DNA from: Bacillota bacterium
GTDB lineage: Bacteria; Bacillota; Clostridia; Acetivibrionales; DTU013
Length of the DNA: 64,000 bases
Assembly: GCA_023439545.1 (NCBI GenBank)
Contig: JAEXNT010000074.1
Location: forward strand, 35,966-99,965
Reading direction: 5' to 3'
In this document: piece by piece, positions 58,571-64,000 of the stretch
Position numbering within the stretch: position 1 is the first letter of the stretch
Layout: every line of letters begins with the position of its first letter
Translations under genes and position numbers: made by a program
The notes under the pieces: generated by a model
Database searches by the model: none
What the model was told of the DNA's origin: nothing
What the model saw: the letters and a program-made list of their open reading frames with translations, nothing else

Positions 58571-60955
58571 GTGAGGCAAGGGCATCTTAAAATAAATGCT
58601 TCAATAATACTTTCCATATTGCTTTTGCTTGCATATCCGGCAAAAATATCAGCTGAAGACTCATCTGCGGCAGCCGAACTCCATCATCCCAAAAGCATAC
58701 TTATATTGAATTCGTATGACCCGTGCCAGCCATGGACCAGGGATCAGAATAAAGGTATAGTCGACGTTCTGAACAGGGACAGCAACGGATATTCGTTATA
58801 CATCGAATACATGGACTGGAAGGAGTTCCCTGACGAGTCGAACCTTAAGGAACTCAAGAACAGGCTCTCCTACAAGTATTCCAATAGGAAGATAGACGTA
58901 ATAATAACGACAGACGACGCGGCTCTCAAATTCGCGCTTGAAAACAGGGACGCCATGTTTTCGGGGGCGCCTGTGGTATTCAGCGGCGTAGATGAAAAGA
59001 ACCTGCAGGGGATTTTGGAGGGCAGGGCGGATGTAACAGGTGTCGTCGAGATGAGGGATCCCGCTGGGACAATGGCTGCTGCAATTAAAATCAATCCCGG
59101 TATCAAAAAGGTCTATGTCATATTCGACAATTCTGAAAGCGGGTTATCGTCGGGTGAATTAACGATTAACGCCATTCACAAGGCCTACGGTCAAATCCAT
59201 ATTGTCTCGCTGAACGACAGTGATCTGGACAGCCTGCTCGCAAAAGTTAAAAAGGCTTCATCCGATAGTGTGATCATGTGCGCCTCCTATTCGCCTAAAG
59301 CCGGCAAAATGAAGCTTGGAACCGACTATTTTTTCAGGATGCTCAGTTCGGAAAGCCCCGTACCCGTATATAACCTTTATTCATTTACAATAGGGACCGG
59401 CGTCATAGGCGGGAGTATGGTAAACGGCGGGCAGAACGGCGAGGAGACCGCCAAACTCGCACTCAGGATACTCGGCGGTGAAAATGCATCCGAGCTGCCT
59501 TTGGTGAGAAAAAAAACCTTCAGTTATATATTTGACTACAAGGTATTGCAGAAATTCCACATAGAACTCGATTCCATCCCCGAAGGCAGTATTATCGCGA
59601 ACAAGCCCTTCAACTATTTCGAAGAGCACAGGACATTGATCTATACTTCCCTGATCATAACTTTCATACTTCTTTGTTTTATAACCATCCTGCTCTTTTA
59701 CCTAAAAAAATTAAAATCGATGAAAACCGTGCTGTCAGAAAGCAATAATGAACTGATGAACCTTTACAAAGATCTTTCGCAGGCGGACGCTAAACTGAAA
59801 CGGCAGTATGACGAACTCGTACAGACACAGAAAAATCTTTCAACGAGTGAATATAAATACGAATTGCTTTTCGATAAAATGATAAACGGTTTTTTCATAT
59901 TCGAGCCCGTATACAATGAGCGCGGCAGGATGACGGATATTCGTTTCCTCATAGTAAATCCGGGCTTTTTCAGCCAAAAAGATTTGCCGCAGACGGACGT
60001 AACCGGCAAAACCTGGTCCGAGGTATTCGGCTATCCCAACCAGGAATTGAGCATTTACCAAAACCTTTTGGAAACCGGTAAAAGCGAACCTTTCGAGGTA
60101 TACAGCTCCCGATCGGGAACATACAACCTCGTCGACGCCTTTTTGATATCCGATAATCAAATAGGAGTAGTTTTCGAGAATATAACAGGTTACAAAAAAG
60201 CTATAAAGGAAGTAAAAACCCTGAATGCAGAGCTCGAAAAGCGTGTTGCGGATAGAACGGCAGAGCTCGAAGTCGCGGTACGTGAGCTGGAATCCTTCTC
60301 ATTTACGGTTTCGCACGACTTAAAATCACCAATGAGAGCTGTTGACGGATATACAAAAATACTTATGGAAGATCTCGGAGAAAAGCTCGATGAGGATTCG
60401 CTTCAAATACTCAGGAATATAAGCAGGATAAGCAAGGAATCAATAGAGATGATCAATAAAATGCTGCAGTACTCAAGGGCGGCCAGAGCGGAACTAAATA
60501 GAGAAGAAGTTAATATGGAAAAAATCGTATATGATGTGTATAATGAATTAAGACTTACCTGTCCGGAAAGGGACGTCAGTCTGGTCCTGGATTCGGGGCT
60601 GCCTTCCGTCAGCGGCGACAGGGTAATGCTCAAGCTTTTGCTGCAGAATGTTTTGTCAAATGCCTTCAAATTTACGAGGGACACGGCAAAGGCGGTCATT
60701 ACCGTAGGCTGCATGCTTACGGCCGAAGATTATGTTTTCTACGTCAGGGACAATGGTATCGGCTTTGACATGAAGTATTCCGACAAACTTTTCAGCGTAT
60801 TCCAGAGGCTGCATACTGCGGAAGAATTCGAAGGCAGCGGAATAGGGCTCGTAACGGTCAAAAAAATAATTGAAAAACACAGCGGAAGAGTTTGGATGGA
60901 AAGCAAGGTAAACCATGGAACGACGATATATTTCACAATCCCATTTGGCGTATAA
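58571..60955 (+). CDS. orphan sensor histidine kinase with ABC substrate-binding sensor
   Basis: 794 residues. Signal peptide, then an outer domain of about 300 residues (SILILNSYDPCQPWTRDQNK, VSGV-like repeats to GGSMVNGGQNGEETA) of the ABC-substrate-binding type (periplasmic-binding fold). One helix near 355-378, a coiled coil, a PAS-like domain (430-545), then the kinase: phosphoacceptor His in SFTVSHDLKSP, NVLSNAFKFT, DNGIGFD and GSGIGL. The outer domain suggests a small-molecule sensor. No response regulator adjoins it; GGDEF/EAL gene follows at 31 nt. GGGGAGG (58551-58557) best fits ATT or ATA at 58562/58565; the first standard start is GTG 58571. Confidence 0.88.
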   Translation: MRQGHLKINASIILSILLLLAYPAKISAEDSSAAAELHHPKSILILNSYDPCQPWTRDQNKGIVDVLNRDSNGYSLYIEYMDWKEFPDESNLKELKNRLSYKYSNRKIDVIITTDDAALKFALENRDAMFSGAPVVFSGVDEKNLQGILEGRADVTGVVEMRDPAGTMAAAIKINPGIKKVYVIFDNSESGLSSGELTINAIHKAYGQIHIVSLNDSDLDSLLAKVKKASSDSVIMCASYSPKAGKMKLGTDYFFRMLSSESPVPVYNLYSFTIGTGVIGGSMVNGGQNGEETAKLALRILGGENASELPLVRKKTFSYIFDYKVLQKFHIELDSIPEGSIIANKPFNYFEEHRTLIYTSLIITFILLCFITILLFYLKKLKSMKTVLSESNNELMNLYKDLSQADAKLKRQYDELVQTQKNLSTSEYKYELLFDKMINGFFIFEPVYNERGRMTDIRFLIVNPGFFSQKDLPQTDVTGKTWSEVFGYPNQELSIYQNLLETGKSEPFEVYSSRSGTYNLVDAFLISDNQIGVVFENITGYKKAIKEVKTLNAELEKRVADRTAELEVAVRELESFSFTVSHDLKSPMRAVDGYTKILMEDLGEKLDEDSLQILRNISRISKESIEMINKMLQYSRAARAELNREEVNMEKIVYDVYNELRLTCPERDVSLVLDSGLPSVSGDRVMLKLLLQNVLSNAFKFTRDTAKAVITVGCMLTAEDYVFYVRDNGIGFDMKYSDKLFSVFQRLHTAEEFEGSGIGLVTVKKIIEKHSGRVWMESKVNHGTTIYFTIPFGV

Positions 60956-60986
60956 ACCGGCGCTGGTTATGGAAAGGCGGTAGAGT

Positions 60987-62558
60987 GTGTTGGAACCTGG
61001 AAAAAATAATAAAATCGCTCTTAGGATTACTATAATCTATTTGATAGCGGGTACGTTATGGATATTGTTTTCGGACAAGCTAACAGGCGTATTGGCCGGC
61101 AGCGTCGATACTTACGAGCTTGTCGGGATAGTGAAAGGCATAGCCTATGTCGCCGCTTCGGGGATTTTGTTGTACTGTCTGATGAATAATGCGTTCAAAA
61201 GCTTGAATAAGGCAAAAGAACAGCTTATAATCCGCAATAAGGAGCTTTCGGACGCCAAGAATGAAATTGAGAAACTTGCTTATGTCGATCAGCTTACGGG
61301 TCTGCCGAACCGGGCGACTCTAAATGAAAAAATCGGTTCGATACTGAATACTGAAGACAGGTTTGCTTTTTTATTCATAGATATCGACAATTTCAAGTAT
61401 ATAAACGACACTCTCGGGCATGCCTTCGGTGATGATCTGCTTAAAAGACTGAGTGTGATAATAAATGGAATCCTTGAGGAAAATTGCAGCCTTTACAGGC
61501 TCGGCGGCGATAATTTCATCGTGCTGGTGGAAGAATTCAAGGATATTTATGAAATTGAGCGGGTCGCCGTAAATATGCTGAAGACCCTTAAAAATCCTAT
61601 AGAAATCAACGGCAGGGTATTTTACAATACGGCAAGCATAGGCATCTGCATATATCCGGATCATGGCGGTGCATTTGACGAGCTTTTGAAAAACGCCGAT
61701 ATCGCTTTGCTGAAAGCGAAAGAAAACGGAAAGAACAGGATCGTCATTTTCAGCGAGCCGATGAAGGAAGCCGTACAGGAGTGGTCGAATATTGAGAAGT
61801 ACCTGCGTGCCGCTCTGGGAAACAACGAATTTGAATTGTATTATCAGCCGCAGTACGATATCAAGACCAGGGAGATTACCGGATTCGAAGCGCTGATCAG
61901 ATGGCGCAACGATGAGATGGGCTTTGTAATGCCGAATAGTTTCATCAGGGTCGCAGAAGATACGAACCTGATAATCCCGATAGGCGAATGGGTTCTCAGA
62001 AATGCCTCCATATTCCAGAAACGTCTGCAGCAGGAGGGATACGCGGATCTTACGGTATCTGTGAACGTTTCCATGCTTCAGCTTTTGCAGGAGGATTTTG
62101 TTGAAGTGGTTACTGAAACGATAGAAATGGCCAACATCGACCCCGGCAATCTTGAACTCGAGATGACTGAATCGATCGTCGGTAAAAATTATGAAGTGAT
62201 CGTGGAGAAATTGCGCATACTGAGAAAGCTTGGTGTAAAAATTGCGCTGGATGACTTCGGCAAGGGCTATTCGTCCCTGAATTACCTGCGAGAGCTTCCG
62301 ATAACTACACTAAAGATCGATAAATCCTTCGTAAGAGTGATTTCGGAAAGTGAAAGCAGTAAAAACCTGACGGGTTTCATAGTTAAGATAGGGCAAAGCC
62401 TGGATCTTTGCATTGTGGCCGAAGGTATTGAAACACAGCAGCAATTGGATTACCTCTCGGGGCTGGAGTGCGATAAGATGCAGGGCTATCTGATGAGCAG
62501 GCCGCTGCCTGAAAAGGATGCGCTGGAAATATTGCGGCAAAAGAACAAGGGAGCTTGA
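60987..62558 (+). CDS. membrane GGDEF/EAL protein, likely c-di-GMP phosphodiesterase
   Basis: 523 residues. Two N-terminal membrane helices, a coiled coil (KAKEQLIIRNKELSDAKNEI), GGDEF domain (near 100-260) and EAL domain (near 275-515). The cyclase signature is GGDNF, with N in place of the second acidic residue, so synthesis is probably lost. The EAL side keeps FEALIRW, the magnesium ligands in DDFGKGYSSL and the general base region VAEGIET. Likely hydrolyses c-di-GMP, perhaps with GTP sensing by the dead cyclase domain. GTG start at 60987 with AAAGGCGG upstream. Follows the orphan kinase by 31 nt and may act in its pathway; a c-di-GMP riboswitch lies 7.5 kb upstream. Confidence 0.92.
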   Translation: MLEPGKNNKIALRITIIYLIAGTLWILFSDKLTGVLAGSVDTYELVGIVKGIAYVAASGILLYCLMNNAFKSLNKAKEQLIIRNKELSDAKNEIEKLAYVDQLTGLPNRATLNEKIGSILNTEDRFAFLFIDIDNFKYINDTLGHAFGDDLLKRLSVIINGILEENCSLYRLGGDNFIVLVEEFKDIYEIERVAVNMLKTLKNPIEINGRVFYNTASIGICIYPDHGGAFDELLKNADIALLKAKENGKNRIVIFSEPMKEAVQEWSNIEKYLRAALGNNEFELYYQPQYDIKTREITGFEALIRWRNDEMGFVMPNSFIRVAEDTNLIIPIGEWVLRNASIFQKRLQQEGYADLTVSVNVSMLQLLQEDFVEVVTETIEMANIDPGNLELEMTESIVGKNYEVIVEKLRILRKLGVKIALDDFGKGYSSLNYLRELPITTLKIDKSFVRVISESESSKNLTGFIVKIGQSLDLCIVAEGIETQQQLDYLSGLECDKMQGYLMSRPLPEKDALEILRQKNKGA

Positions 62559-62561
62559 TAA

Positions 62562-63503
62562 ATGGTTTTTCTCAATTCGATAGGAAGTATATTCACTATT
62601 ATCATACTCATCGCGACAGGCCTTGTTCTGACGCGTGCAGGCTGGTTCGACGAGGCTGTCGGAAAAACGTTCTCAAAGGTCATAATGAATATATCGCTGC
62701 CGTGCTATATGCTCTACAATATAACCACAACCTTCGACAAATCCGAACTAGAAAGCATGAGCCGGAATCTTGTCGTTCCAGTCATCTCTATAGGCGTTTG
62801 CTATCTGCTCTCCATTCTGACCAGCAATCTCCTAAAGGTAGACAGGAGCCGAAAGGGAGTTTTCCGCTCGATGTTCTTTGCTTCGAACACCATGTTCATA
62901 GGTCTGCCTGTTAATCTGGCGCTGTTCGGAGAAAAATGTGTACCGTACGTGCTGCTTTATTACCTGGCAAATACGAGCTTCTACTGGACGGCAGGGGCTT
63001 ACGAGGTCAGCCGTGACAATCCGGAAAACAGGGCTGCTCCGCTTTTCAACGTCCAAACGCTCAAACGTGTTTTCAATCCTGCAGTACTAGGCTTTATAAC
63101 CGGCGTTATACTGGTGCTTCTCGATTTCCGGCTGCCGTCCTTTATACTGGACAGCTGCAAATATATAGGGAACCTGACCACACCGCTCGCCATGTTTTTT
63201 ACGGGTATAGTCCTGTATTCGGTGAAGCTTAAGGATATCAGGTTCAACAAGGATGTCGTCGCTTTGCTGCTGGCGCGTTCGGTCATCAGTCCGGCGCTCG
63301 TGCTGCTCATGCTACCGGTTTTCGGAGTCCCGAGCCTGATGGGGAAGGTATTCGTCATACAGGCCGCCATGCCTGCCATTACGAGCACCTCGGTAGTCGC
63401 AAGGGAATACGGTTCGGATTATCAGTTCGCTGCTCTTATGACGGCTATAACGACCGTAGCAAGCCTTATAGTGATACCCTTTTATATGTGGTTCATGGCA
63501 TAG
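62562..63503 (+). CDS. AEC family permease
   Basis: 313 residues with about ten membrane helices. NISLPCYMLYNI and MFIGLPVNLALFG in the N-terminal half, and QAAMPAITSTSVVAREYGSD near the end, match auxin efflux carrier/MleP-type permeases, which move malate or similar organic anions. The substrate here is unknown. It starts 3 nt after the GGDEF/EAL gene, with GGGAG 9 nt before the ATG, so it is co-transcribed. Confidence 0.9.
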   Translation: MVFLNSIGSIFTIIILIATGLVLTRAGWFDEAVGKTFSKVIMNISLPCYMLYNITTTFDKSELESMSRNLVVPVISIGVCYLLSILTSNLLKVDRSRKGVFRSMFFASNTMFIGLPVNLALFGEKCVPYVLLYYLANTSFYWTAGAYEVSRDNPENRAAPLFNVQTLKRVFNPAVLGFITGVILVLLDFRLPSFILDSCKYIGNLTTPLAMFFTGIVLYSVKLKDIRFNKDVVALLLARSVISPALVLLMLPVFGVPSLMGKVFVIQAAMPAITSTSVVAREYGSDYQFAALMTAITTVASLIVIPFYMWFMA

Positions 63504-63603
63504 TCAAAAAACATATGCACATAACTAAATAATGCTCCTTTTTATATCGCATCCGGGGAAAAGGCGCATCATTGCATGGACGAACCGCCCGCAGAACGTA
63601 GTA

Positions 63604-63921
63604 TCAGGACATATCCAGATATCTGGCCCGACGCTCTACCTTTTTCTTTTTCGAATTTTCCTCGTAATTTTCTCCCTCAACTATGGTGGAATTGATGTGA
63701 GCTTTCTCCATTACCATATCCATCAGCAGTTTTTTTATCTCAGCGGTGTCTTCCTCGAGCTCGAAATAATCTTTGAGCTCCTTGAGGACTGCTGCCTGTT
63801 CGATAGATTCCAGGTCGACATTTGTTGATTTGCCGGATGTGCTTAGTATAAACTGTGCCTTAAAGCTGTACTCATCTTCGGATATATCAAGGCCGGACAA
63901 AAGAAGCTGTTTGGTCTTCAT
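63604..63921 (-). CDS. unknown 105-residue acidic protein
   Basis: 105 residues from the ATG at 63921, which has GGAGG 7 nt upstream. The protein is soluble, helical and acidic in the middle (LKELKDYFELEEDTAEIKKL), with a basic C-terminus (KKKKVERRARYL). I do not recognise it. It is convergent with the AEC permease gene and has a TATAAT-containing AT-rich region upstream. Confidence 0.65.
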   Translation of the reverse strand: MKTKQLLLSGLDISEDEYSFKAQFILSTSGKSTNVDLESIEQAAVLKELKDYFELEEDTAEIKKLLMDMVMEKAHINSTIVEGENYEENSKKKKVERRARYLDMS

Positions 63922-64000
63922 AGAACACCTCCGAATCATATGGCACTTTTATGGATTTGATTATATTATATTCCCTTTTGTATAAAAATTGAAACAAAAT

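Noticed and set aside
1..64000. tRNA or rRNA genes
   Set aside because: No GGTTCGAATCC-type T-loop with matching acceptor stem and no rRNA signature was found on either strand by eye; a covariance search could still find an atypical one.

Overview
The window looks like chromosomal DNA of an anaerobic, spore-forming member of the Clostridia. The evidence is strong GGAGG-type ribosome binding sites, spoIIP, a CIRCE-controlled hrcA-grpE-dnaK-dnaJ cluster, a T-box before hisS, pyruvate phosphate dikinase, a 2-hydroxyacyl-CoA dehydratase activase-type protein, and gene order typical of the class (recJ-apt-relA-hydrolase-hisS-aspS; yicC-remA-rpoZ-coaBC). I cannot name the species.

Layout. 1-4191 (minus strand): an operon that looks like a ribosomally made, post-translationally modified peptide (RiPP) cluster, with PqqD-like recognition protein, radical SAM/SPASM maturase, 65-residue precursor with seven cysteines, HprK-like kinase, S24/S26 peptidase and an ABC exporter cut by the window edge. 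4431-11417: galE, rpsU, yqeY, recJ, apt, relA. 11513-17640: metallo-hydrolase, an isolated phage-tail-like BNR protein on the other strand, T-box, hisS, aspS. 17689-26225: lepB, a giant activase, a 43-residue membrane protein, spoIIP and two unrecognised genes. 26401-41097: lepA, hemW, the heat-shock cluster, prmA, rsmE, yicC, remA, rpoZ, coaBC, glyS. 41098-43116: an AT-richer, gene-poor stretch with two orphan exported or membrane proteins. 43117-50335: a flavin-based extracellular electron transfer locus (ndh2, dmkB, dmkA, eetA, eetB, pplA, fmnB-like). 50509-53130: ppdK. 53390-54962: a c-di-GMP-I riboswitch ahead of a Myb/SANT-repeat DNA-binding protein. 55025-58366: a TetR-controlled ABC-2 exporter. 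58571-64000: an orphan hybrid histidine kinase, a GGDEF/EAL protein, an AEC permease and a small unknown gene.

How genes work together. Ndh2 would pass electrons from NADH to demethylmenaquinone made with DmkA/DmkB, then on to the flavinylated lipoprotein PplA; the ApbE-type transferase would attach the FMN. The RiPP genes form a plausible complete make, modify, cleave and export route. Several c-di-GMP elements (riboswitch, EAL protein) lie within 9 kb.

Cross-cutting signals. A short GAAAC...GTTTC palindromic repeat family has entered the hisS T-box leader, the hemW reading frame and several gene ends. A 42-nt structured element occurs, almost unchanged, directly before the ribosome binding sites of both apt and aspS. 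Several genes seem to lack an ATG/GTG/TTG at the position their ribosome binding site predicts, with ATT or ATA there instead. No rRNA, tRNA, CRISPR array, insertion sequence transposase or replication origin was seen.
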